Assembly: GCF_003626655.1 (NCBI RefSeq)
Contig: NZ_RBAN01000001.1
Coordinates: forward strand, 1,364,001 to 1,428,000
DNA length: 64,000 nt
Direction of reading: 5' to 3'
Source: Micromonospora costi
GTDB taxonomy: Bacteria > Actinomycetota > Actinomycetes > Mycobacteriales > Micromonosporaceae
The position numbers and the translations under genes are program-made. This document shows positions 29,031 to 38,100 of the stretch, in pieces. Under the pieces are notes generated by a model. The model was not told the DNA's origin, made no database searches, and was given only the letters and a program-made list of their open reading frames with translations. The first letter of the stretch is position 1; each line of letters starts with the position of its first letter.

Positions 29031-32000
29031 GTGACGGATCTTGAGCGCGGTATTTACGAGCACCTGATCACCCGGCAGCTCGCCGACGACCTGAGACGTC
29101 TCGACCCCGATGTCTTGCAGCACCGCAAGCTCGAACCAGCCGACGCGCCGGACGTTCTCGCCCGACACATCGCCACCCTCGCCCGACGTGCGCTACTCGC
29201 GGTCGGAGGTGGTGACGACAAGCTCCTACGCCAGGTGGAGCTGGCCAACCGCATTGCCGAGAGCATCGCCCAGGCGGAGCCACGCGCGGTCGGCGTCGAC
29301 GACCAGATCACCGACGCCCAGCGGCTACTCCACGCCATTGCTGACCCGCCGACGCCACCAGCCGAGCCCGCCTTTCCGACACGCCCCACGACGCCGCTGT
29401 CTACCGGAGCCCTCCTGGTCAACGGCCGTCACCAACCCCGTATCGGCCACGAGGTCAACTACGAGATGGCCTCCGCCGACTCGGTCGATCTGCTGTGCGC
29501 GTTCATCAAGTGGTACGGCCTGCGCCTCATTGAGCCCGCCGTCCGCAACCTGATCGCACGCGGCGGTCGCCTCCGTGTCATCACCACCACCTACCTGGGC
29601 GCAACCGACCAGCGAGCCCTCGATCGGCTCGCCGAGTTGGGCGCAGACATCAAGGTCTCCTACGAGACCAGGACCACGCGCCTGCACGCCAAGGCCTGGC
29701 TGTTCCGCCGCAACAACGGCATGAGCACCGCGTACGTCGGCTCTTCGAACCTGTCGAAGTCCGCACTGGTCGACGGGGTGGAGTGGAACGTACGGATCTC
29801 TAACGTGGAGCAGCCGCACGTCATCAACACCTTCGCTGCCACATTTGATGACTACTGGAACGACCTTGCGTTCGAAGCGTACGACCCAGCAAAGGACGGC
29901 GAACGGCTCAGGCACGCGCTGCGGGGCGAGCGCGTCAATGAGGCGCCGACCGACATCGCGAATCTCGACGTGCGCCCGTTCCCGTATCAGGCGGAGATCC
30001 TCTCCGACTTGGATGCCGAGCGCCGGGTGCACGGCCGTTGGCGCAACCTTGTCGTGATGGCGACGGGCACCGGCAAAACCGTGGTCGCGGCCCTCGATTA
30101 TCGCCGGCTGCACCAGGCCGGAGAGGTTGACTCGCTGCTGTTCGTGGCACACCAGGAACAAATCTTGCGGCAGAGTCGGTCAACGTTCCGGCAGGTCATG
30201 AGGGATGGCAGCTTCGGCGAAACACTGGTCGCCGGAGACCGGCCCAAGGCCTGGCGTCATGTGTTCGCCTCGATTCAGTCTCTCCACCGGCAGGAGCTCG
30301 ATCCCGAACGCTTCGACATGGTGATCGTGGACGAGTTCCACCACGCCGAGGCGAAGACGTACGCCCGCCTACTCGATCGCCTACGGCCACGCGTACTCCT
30401 GGGATTGACCGCGACCCCCGACCGGACCGACGGCCGCGATGTGCGGCGGTGGTTCGACGGACATGCGGCGGTTGAGTTGCACCTACGAGAGGCGCTGGAT
30501 CGGCAGTTGCTGGCGCCCTTCCACTACTTCGGCCTCCATGACGATGTCGACCTGTCGCGGGTCCACTGGAAGCGCGGCCAGGGCTACGACCGTTCAGAGT
30601 TGGAGAGCCTTTATACCGGCAACCAAGCGCGGGCGCGGTTGGTGCTACGGGCCGCCCAGAAGCTTGTCGACGTGGGGCGAATGCGAGCCCTCGGATTCTG
30701 CGTCAGCATCGGGCACGCCGCGTTCATGGCGGACTGGTTCACTCAGCACGGCGTACCGTCGGCGGCGGTCACCTCGGAGGTCGACCGACCCGAGCAGCGC
30801 GACCTGATTCGGGCCTTCAAGGCCGGCAAGCTACGGGTGCTCTTCACCGTCGACCTGTTCAACGAGGGCGTCGACCTGCCGATGGTCGACACGATCTTTC
30901 TCCTACGGCCCACCGAGAGCGCCACCGTCTTCCTCCAGCAGCTCGGTCGCGGTCTGCGGCTCGACGACGACAAGCCGTGCCTCACGGTGCTCGATTTCAT
31001 CGGCGGGCAGCACGCCAACTTTCGGTTCGACCTGCGCTGGCGGGCGTTGACCGGCGCGAGCCGCCGCGAGGTGTACGACGCGGTCGAGCAAGACTTCCCC
31101 ACGCTGCCGAGCGGATGCCACATCGAGCTGGACCGAGTGGCGAAGGAGGTCGTGCTCCGCAACCTGGAGCGTGCAGTTCCGTCGTCGAAGAACAGCATGG
31201 TGGCCGAACTGCGACGGCTCGGGGACGTGACCCTGGCCGATTTCCTCCAGGACACCGGCCTCGAAATCGAGGACGTGTACCGATCGGCCACGCTGGGCGG
31301 CTGGACCGGTCTCCGGCGGCTCGCCGGGGTAGAGACGTCAACGCCAGGCCCGGACGATCGGGAACTAGGCCGTGCGATCGGCCGAATGCTGCACACCGAC
31401 GACCTCGACCGGTTGGCGCTGTGGGAGCGGGTGGCATCTGGCGGATCAGTGCCCGAGGGCCGTCTCCTGGACATGTTGCACTTCAGCCTCTGGGGACCGA
31501 ACGTGCCGCTATCCCAGCGTGACGAGCGGCTGGCGCGGCTCTGGGCGGAGCCTGCCCGCTGCGCTGAGTTGCGTCAGGTCGCGGAGGTGCTGGGAGAGCG
31601 AATCCACCGGGTGACCGAGCCAATCGGGCTCGGCCACGTGCCGCTGCGGGTGCACGCCCGGTACAGCCGCAACGAGGCGTGCGCGGCGTTCGGGATGCCG
31701 AACCCGGGCTCGCTGCGTGAAGGTGTGAAGTGGCTGCCGAATGAGCAGGCCGACCTGTTCTTCGTCACCCTGGTCAAATCCGAGCAGGACTACTCGCCGA
31801 CGACCATGTACGCCGACCGAGCCATTACCGACAGACTCTTCCAGTGGGAGTCACAGAGCACCACCCGATCTGTATCTGTGACCGGGCAGCGCTACATCAA
31901 TCACGAGAAGCTGGGATCGACGGTGCACTTGTTCCTCCGCGAAACCAAGGTCGCCGACCGCGACCTTGGCGCACCGGCCTACCTGTACGCCGGGCCGATG

Positions 32001-32105
32001 ACGTACCAGGAACACACCGGCGACCGCCCGATGCGCATCCTGTGGCGGCTGGCGCATCCGCTACCCGCAGACGTGTACGGCGCCGCTCGTGCCATCGCGG
32101 CGTGA
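29031..32105 (+). CDS. PLD nuclease-SF2 helicase-DUF3427 protein, possible anti-phage factor
   Basis: A 1024-aa protein. An N-terminal helical region is followed by a phospholipase-D-like nuclease domain with RLHAKAWLF (H219, K221) and GSSNLSKSA. The SF2 helicase core has ATGTGKT (344-350), VDEFHHAEA (434 on), GLTATPDRTDG and QQLGRGLR (636-643). The C-terminal 150 residues (YSRNEACAAFGMPNPGSLRE, then GDRPMRILWRL) match DUF3427. This architecture is known in single-gene defence-island proteins that degrade foreign nucleic acid; function here is inferred. Start GTG at 29031. Codon bias is milder than in the neighbours, suggesting recent transfer. Confidence 0.9.
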   Translation: MTDLERGIYEHLITRQLADDLRRLDPDVLQHRKLEPADAPDVLARHIATLARRALLAVGGGDDKLLRQVELANRIAESIAQAEPRAVGVDDQITDAQRLLHAIADPPTPPAEPAFPTRPTTPLSTGALLVNGRHQPRIGHEVNYEMASADSVDLLCAFIKWYGLRLIEPAVRNLIARGGRLRVITTTYLGATDQRALDRLAELGADIKVSYETRTTRLHAKAWLFRRNNGMSTAYVGSSNLSKSALVDGVEWNVRISNVEQPHVINTFAATFDDYWNDLAFEAYDPAKDGERLRHALRGERVNEAPTDIANLDVRPFPYQAEILSDLDAERRVHGRWRNLVVMATGTGKTVVAALDYRRLHQAGEVDSLLFVAHQEQILRQSRSTFRQVMRDGSFGETLVAGDRPKAWRHVFASIQSLHRQELDPERFDMVIVDEFHHAEAKTYARLLDRLRPRVLLGLTATPDRTDGRDVRRWFDGHAAVELHLREALDRQLLAPFHYFGLHDDVDLSRVHWKRGQGYDRSELESLYTGNQARARLVLRAAQKLVDVGRMRALGFCVSIGHAAFMADWFTQHGVPSAAVTSEVDRPEQRDLIRAFKAGKLRVLFTVDLFNEGVDLPMVDTIFLLRPTESATVFLQQLGRGLRLDDDKPCLTVLDFIGGQHANFRFDLRWRALTGASRREVYDAVEQDFPTLPSGCHIELDRVAKEVVLRNLERAVPSSKNSMVAELRRLGDVTLADFLQDTGLEIEDVYRSATLGGWTGLRRLAGVETSTPGPDDRELGRAIGRMLHTDDLDRLALWERVASGGSVPEGRLLDMLHFSLWGPNVPLSQRDERLARLWAEPARCAELRQVAEVLGERIHRVTEPIGLGHVPLRVHARYSRNEACAAFGMPNPGSLREGVKWLPNEQADLFFVTLVKSEQDYSPTTMYADRAITDRLFQWESQSTTRSVSVTGQRYINHEKLGSTVHLFLRETKVADRDLGAPAYLYAGPMTYQEHTGDRPMRILWRLAHPLPADVYGAARAIAA

Positions 32106-32126
32106 CCGCCGCGACGGTGAGCAGCG

Positions 32127-32936
32127 TCAGGGCTTGCGGCCGACCGCGCCGTAGCCGTCCACGACAGCAGGCGTGCCATCTCCCTCGTGCCGCCACTGCG
32201 TGAACGGCACCAGCCCCGGCTCGACGAGCTCCAGCCCGTCGAAGAACCGCGCGATCCGTTCCGGGCTGCGCAGGTGGTACGGCATGGCGCCGCTCTCGTT
32301 GTACTGCCGGTGTGACTCGACGACGGCCTCGCTGGTGTCGGTGCCGTCGGACATGGCGAGGAAGCTGCCGGAGGGCACGGCGGCGAGCAGCGTACGGATG
32401 ATGGCGATTACCTGGTCGTCGTCGGCGATGTGGCCCATCACGCCGAACAGCAGGACCGCGATCGGTTGGTTGAAGTCGAGGTGCTCGGCGGCCTGGCGGA
32501 GCACCGCCTCGGGGTCGCGCAGGTCGGCGTGCAGGTACTGGGTCTGGCCCTCGGGCGTGCTCACGAGCAGCGCACGGGCGTGGGCGAGCACCATGGGGTC
32601 GTTGTCGACGTACACGATCCGGCTGTCGGGCCGGATCCGCTGCGCGACCTCGTGGGTGTTGTCGGCCGTCGGCAGGCCCGTGCCGAGGTCGAGGAACTGC
32701 CGGATCCCGGCCTCGCCGGCGAGGAATCGCACCACGCGGGAGAGGTACGCGCGGGACTCGCGGGCGGTCTCGACCATCGCCGGGAAGACGGCGCGCACCT
32801 GGTCGCCCGCCATCCGGTCGACCTCGAAGTTGTCCTTGCCACCGAGCCAGTAGTTCCAGATACGTGCGGAGTGCGGAACGCTGGTGTCGATCTTCGAGAT
32901 CTGCTCGGTAGCGGAGCGCGGGGCGGTGTCTGCCAC
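32127..32936 (-). CDS. SAM-dependent methyltransferase (DUF574 / methyltransf_19 family)
   Basis: A 269-aa SAM methyltransferase of the actinobacterial DUF574 group. It starts with the family block TSVPHSARIWNYWLGGKDNF, then the SAM loop QFLDLGTGLPTADNTHEVAQ, the acidic SAM ribose contact VYVDNDPMVLAHARAL, and IAVLLFGVMGHIADDD. The family modifies unknown metabolites, often near antibiotic or stress genes. GTG at 32936 has a GGAAGGG site and matches the usual N-terminus; the longer upstream frame is not conserved. It converges on the DUF3427 helicase gene with 21 bp between stops. Confidence 0.92.
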   Translation of the reverse strand: MADTAPRSATEQISKIDTSVPHSARIWNYWLGGKDNFEVDRMAGDQVRAVFPAMVETARESRAYLSRVVRFLAGEAGIRQFLDLGTGLPTADNTHEVAQRIRPDSRIVYVDNDPMVLAHARALLVSTPEGQTQYLHADLRDPEAVLRQAAEHLDFNQPIAVLLFGVMGHIADDDQVIAIIRTLLAAVPSGSFLAMSDGTDTSEAVVESHRQYNESGAMPYHLRSPERIARFFDGLELVEPGLVPFTQWRHEGDGTPAVVDGYGAVGRKP

Positions 32937-33091
32937 GGGGCAACCCTTCCGACGGGGCGGGACCGTACACAACGGACGGACCATGGTCCCACAGCACCGG
33001 GGACCGCCGCGGCCCCGACGGTCGCCGTGTGATGCGAGGACGCCACGGGACGCCGTACACAAGGAATGATCTTCACGGGGATGGAGGACGG

Positions 33092-35095
33092 TTGAAAGCC
33101 CACGCAACCACCCGCCTACGACGGATCGGCATCGCCCTCGTGGCGACGCTCGTCACGTTGACGCAGCTCACCGCCACACCCGCCCTGGCCGCGCCCGCGG
33201 TCACCCCGCCCCCGGCGACCAGCGCCGTGGCGGTCTCGTCCACCGAGATCCGGGTCAGCTGGCAGGCGGCGCCGCAGGCGTCCGCGTACCGGATCTCGCG
33301 CTCCACCGGGTCGAGCGGCCCCTACACCCAGGTCGGCAGCAGCACGAGCCTGGACTTCCTCGACTCCGGGCTCACCCCGGCCACCACCTACTACTACGTG
33401 GTCCAGGCGGAGAGCCGGAACAAGGTCTCCGGCTACTCACCGCAGGCCAGCGCCACCACCGACCCGGTGCTGCCGGCGCCCGGCGGCCTGCGGCTCACCG
33501 GCACGCCAACCGTCATGGACCTGGCGTGGGAACCGGTGCCGGGTGCCGCCCGCTACGAGGTGTACCGCCACCACGTGATGGACGGCGACACCCTCATCAC
33601 CACGACCACGCAGACCTCGTTCCGTGAGACCGAGCGGTCCGACACCTACTACTACCAGTACAAGGTGCGGGCGGTGACCGCGAGCGGTGCCACCGGCCCG
33701 TTCGCGTCCGCGGCCGGTTACACGGGCACGGCGACCACCACCACGATCGCCGCCGACCCGGTCCGCTCCGAGCAGGGCCAGAAGGTGGCGCTGTCGGCCC
33801 GCGTCACCACCGCGGACGGCGCCGAACTGCGCGGCAAGGTGGTCTTCCTGTCCGGCGGCGAGGTCGTCGGCCAGACCAACGCGTGGCAGGGGTACGCCGC
33901 CGTCGTGGTCACCCCGACCGCCGCGGCGACCTACTACGCCCGTTTCGAGGGCACCGGCAGCGATCCCGAGTACGGCGCCAGCGCCTCGGCCGACCTGACC
34001 GTGCCGGTCGACCCGGCGTACGGCGAGGTGTCCTTCGGCCCCGCCGAGGCGGCCCGCGTGGGCTCGGAGGAGAAGGCCATCGCGGCCGGCGACCTCACCG
34101 GCGACGGGCTCACCGACGTGGTCCTCACCACCGAGGACGAGGCGGGCGCCGGTGACCTCAACCACTCGGTGTACCTGTTCGTCCAGTTGCCGGAGCACCG
34201 GCTCGCCGCGCCCGTCCGGTACGCCACCACGGTGTCGACGGGCGGCAGCATGACCCCGGTCATCGCCGACCTGGACGGCGACGAGCGCAACGAGCTGCTG
34301 GTCGCGTCCGGGGACGGGGTGGACCTCTACCGGCAGTCCGCGGGCGGACTGTCCGCTCCCGTGGCGCTGCCGTTCGGCGCGGCCCTCGGGGATGTCCGGG
34401 TGGTCGACCTCGACCGGGACGGCCACCTCGACCTGGTGGCGACCACGAACGAGTCGGTGCTGGTGCGCTACGGCACCGGCCCGGGTGAGTTCGCGCCGCC
34501 GGCGTCGGTGGCCACGCCGACCTCCGCCCCGCTCCTGGGCATCGCCGACGTGACCGGCGGCCCCGGTCTGGACCTGGTACGGCTCGACGGCCGCCGGGTC
34601 ATCGTCGTCGAGCAGACCGGCGCGCGCACCTTCGCCGCGCCCGCCGGCATCCCCGTACCCGAGGGGCAGGAGATCTCTGCGCAGTCGTTCGCGGCCGGCG
34701 ACGTGACCGGCGACGGCCGGGCCGACGTGGTCGTCACCGTCACCGGCAACATGCCCGACCCGCGGGTCTCCGTGCTGACCCACCAGGCCGACGGCACCCT
34801 CGGCGCCTGGCAGGTCTACGTGGCGTACGACATGCCGGAGCCGGTCGTCCTCGAGGACATGGACGGCGACACGCGGCTGGACGTGGTGGTGGCCCACGGC
34901 GGCTGGTACGCGGTGGGCGTCCTGCTCCAGCGTCCCGACGGGCGGCTGGGCCGGGAGCAGCTGGGCAGCAACCCCTACTACGCCTCGCACTACGACCACC
35001 GGGGCCTCGCCGTCGGGGACATCAACGACGACGGGCACAAGGACGTGCTCCTCGCCGACTACAACAACGGGATCGTGGTGGTCCCCGGCGCGTAG
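33092..35095 (+). CDS. secreted fibronectin III / FG-GAP (VCBS) repeat protein
   Basis: A 667-aa exported protein. A signal peptide (RRIGIALVATLVTLTQLTAT, cleavage ALA-AP) is followed by two fibronectin type III-like domains (residues about 45-235, each with TYYYVVQA or TYYYQYKV), an Ig-like region, and a C-terminal FG-GAP/VCBS beta-propeller. Its blades carry calcium motifs such as DLDGDERNEL, DLDRDGHLDL, DVTGDGRADV, DMDGDTRLDV and DINDDGHKDV. It is probably extracellular and adhesive or substrate-binding. The start is TTG at 33092 with GGAGG; earlier starts break the signal peptide. Ends at a shared hairpin. Confidence 0.88.
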   Translation: MKAHATTRLRRIGIALVATLVTLTQLTATPALAAPAVTPPPATSAVAVSSTEIRVSWQAAPQASAYRISRSTGSSGPYTQVGSSTSLDFLDSGLTPATTYYYVVQAESRNKVSGYSPQASATTDPVLPAPGGLRLTGTPTVMDLAWEPVPGAARYEVYRHHVMDGDTLITTTTQTSFRETERSDTYYYQYKVRAVTASGATGPFASAAGYTGTATTTTIAADPVRSEQGQKVALSARVTTADGAELRGKVVFLSGGEVVGQTNAWQGYAAVVVTPTAAATYYARFEGTGSDPEYGASASADLTVPVDPAYGEVSFGPAEAARVGSEEKAIAAGDLTGDGLTDVVLTTEDEAGAGDLNHSVYLFVQLPEHRLAAPVRYATTVSTGGSMTPVIADLDGDERNELLVASGDGVDLYRQSAGGLSAPVALPFGAALGDVRVVDLDRDGHLDLVATTNESVLVRYGTGPGEFAPPASVATPTSAPLLGIADVTGGPGLDLVRLDGRRVIVVEQTGARTFAAPAGIPVPEGQEISAQSFAAGDVTGDGRADVVVTVTGNMPDPRVSVLTHQADGTLGAWQVYVAYDMPEPVVLEDMDGDTRLDVVVAHGGWYAVGVLLQRPDGRLGREQLGSNPYYASHYDHRGLAVGDINDDGHKDVLLADYNNGIVVVPGA

Positions 35096-35110
35096 CGGCG
35101 CTCCCTGAAC

Positions 35111-35154
35111 GACGGGTGGTGCCGGCGCCACGGGATCCGCCGGCACCACCCGTC
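35111..35154. terminator. 17-bp-stem bidirectional terminator
   Basis: GACGGGTGGTGCCGGCG (35111-35127) pairs perfectly with 35138-35154 around a 10-nt loop. It serves the converging FG-GAP gene (plus) and the LamG-phosphoesterase gene (minus), whose stop lies 8 bp beyond. Confidence 0.88.
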
Positions 35155-35161
35155 ACTGTCA

Positions 35162-38100
35162 CTACCGGCGCTCCACCACCGTCAGGGTGAAGTCGTCGTA
35201 CGACGGGGCGTACGTCCTGTCGCCGCCGTAGATCGCCCGCACCCGGTGCGTACCGGGGCTGGGCATCCGGTCGACCGTGCAGGTCGCGACGCCCTTCTTC
35301 AGCGTGGCCTCGCACAGCACGTCCTCACCGATGAGGAACTGCACGGGACCGGTGGCCGAGTTCGGCTTCACCGTGGCGCTCAGCTTCACGCTCTTGCGCC
35401 AGGTCGCCGTCACGTCGTCGGCGCGGACCGACGTCGGGATGCGTACCTCGGTGGGGGTCTTCGTCACGGTCACCACGCGGCTGGCGACCGCCTGGTTGCC
35501 GTTGGTGTCGGAGACCAGGTAGGTGAGCGCGTAGCTGCCCGGCGCCCCGGTGTCGACGGTGCCGACCACCTGGATCCGGTCGGCCACGTCGCCGTCGGTG
35601 TTGTCGACGGCGGTGACACCGGCGAGCGGGTCGAAGGCCTGACCCTGCGGGACCGAGGTCGACGCCGGCACGGTCAGCACCGGCGGGGTGACGTCGGTAC
35701 CGGCCGCGGTGGCGGTGAAGACGCCGCCGAACTGGTCGGCCGAGCCGACCTGGTCACCGTCACCGGTGCGGCTGGTGCTGGTCCAGGCGTACAGCTCGCC
35801 CTCGGTCAGGCCCGTCCACGCCACGCTGGCCGGCCAGCCCGACTTGGCGGTGGCCGAACCGATGACCGTGGCGGTCGGGGTGACGACGACCAGGCTGTCC
35901 GTGCCGAAGCTGGTGGTCCGGCTGGACAGGTCGATCGGCAGCACCATGTTGTCCTCGGCGCCGTTGTAGCGCTTGCGGTCGTCGTACTCCGTGGCGCCGA
36001 AGTTGTTGAGCATCGGCGAGTAGGTGTCGACGCTCATCTCGGACCGCTCCACGTCGATCTGGAGCAGCCGAAGGAAGCTGGCGCCGAACTGGAGCAGGTC
36101 GGTCGCCTTGTGGTCGACGGTGCCGTCGCCGTTGAGGTCGAGGTTGCCGTTGGCGTCGACCTTCTCCGGCCACAGCTCGCCCGCGGTCATCTTGTAGAAC
36201 TGGTAGTCCGCGAGCAGCTCGACCACGTCGTGCGCCACCGTCACGCCGACACCGGTCTTCAGGTTGGTGCCGACGCCGTGCTCGTGGCCGGCGAGGACCA
36301 GGAACACGTTCGGGTTGGACTGGACGATGGTCGAGAAGGCCCGGGAGCCGTCGGTGGAGAAGGTGGCTCCGCGGCCGTCCGGCGTCGTTGACGGCGCGAG
36401 GTAGGCGTGGGTCAGCAGGATGCCGTTGCGGTCGTGGTACCGCTGGAACACCGAGCTGGCCCAGTCGGCCTCGGCCTGGGTGACGCCGTACGACAGGCCC
36501 ACCGCCACGAAGTCGAGCCCACCGGCGGAGAACAGGACGTAGTTGTTCTGGTTGTCCCTGCCCCGGGTGACCGTGTTGCCCGCCGCGTCGGTGGTCTCGT
36601 CCCACGCGTGGTACGACGCCTCGGACACGGCCGGCCACTTCTGTGAGCCGTCGTAGTAGCGGTCCGGGCCGTAGTACTGGTTGAAGCGGGACGTCGGCCC
36701 GGTCTCGTTGCCGCCCTGGTTGTCGTGGTTGCCCGCGACGACCTGGTTGACCAGGCCTGCCTCGTCCAGCGTCCGCTGCGCCTCCGAGGTGAACTGGAAC
36801 TCGCGGGTGACCTGCTCGTCCAGGCCCGGGTAGAGCAGGTTGCCGTTGGAGTCCTTGGCGAGCGGGTCGGAGTAGTCGTTCTCGATGACGTCACCGGTGT
36901 GCGCCGTGTAGGCGATCTTCTTCCCGGAGGCGTTGTCGGCCAGCCACCTGGTGGTGTCCCGGTAGGACTTCTGCCAGAGCGCCCGCTCCTCCATGGTCAT
37001 CTTGTCGGTCGGCTCGTCGACGCCGTCGAAGTCGTCGTACGTGCCGCCGGCCGCGCCCTCGGCGAGGTACTGGGTGTCGGTGAAGTGGGCGAGCGAGAAG
37101 TCGTACGACGCCGGGTCGTCGAAGTGGTCCCGGTTCGCCGGGTCGCCGGCCGACCCGTCGCGCGGCGCGAGGTCGTCGGCGAACGGGTCCTTCCCGACCA
37201 CCAGGACGTGCACCGTACCGTTGTCGACCAGTTCGGGCCGGACGACGGCCTTCAGGGTCGAGTCCCCCTCGGCCTGGCCCCGCGCGGTGGCGAGTTCCGT
37301 CCACGCCTTCGCGGTGGTGTTCCAGGCGAGGAGCGCGACGGCCCGCTCGGGGTCGACCACGCCGCTCCACAGGATCTGGCGGCGCTCACCCGACGGCGGC
37401 ACCTGGACGTCGAACCGCTGGAACGGGATGGTGCCCGTGGACGGGCTGTTCGCCAGCGTGCCGTCGGGCCGCGGGCTGGCGCCGATCTGGCCGCCCTCGC
37501 TGTAGGAGAAGTCCAGCGTGGACGGCATGACCGGGATGACGCCCTGGAAGCCGCCCGCCGGCACGCTCGGGGTGGCCTGCTTGAAGGTGGTGGTGACGTC
37601 ACCCCCGTCGGGGTTGTGGGCGATGGCCGACAGGGTGACGCGGCCGCTGCCCTGGCCGACGTCGGTGCCACCGCCGGTGGGGATGGCGTCGGAGGTGAAG
37701 CGGACCGTCCTGGTGACCGCCTTGCCGAACACGTCGGTCGCCGAGATCTCCAGGGTGTGGCTGCCGGACGTCAGGCCGGCGCCGATCTCCTGGCCGACCT
37801 CGACGGGCTGGCCGTCGAGCAGGTACCGCCAGCCGGTGGCGTTGCCCTGGTTGGCGACGGTCAGCTGGAACTCGGTCGGGCGGCTGAGGTGCGCGCCCTC
37901 GGCCGGCACGGTGGCGGTGATCGCGACGCCCGCGTCCCGGACGTCACCGAGCGCGGCGATGTTGAGGGCCTGCACCTCGTCCAGGGTGAGCACCCGGGAG
38001 TAGATGCGGGCGTTGCGCACCGACGCCGGCGCCCAGAACTGGTTGACCGCGTCGGCGCCCACGAAGAAGCTGTTGCGGGCGGCACCGCCCGGCAGCCCCA

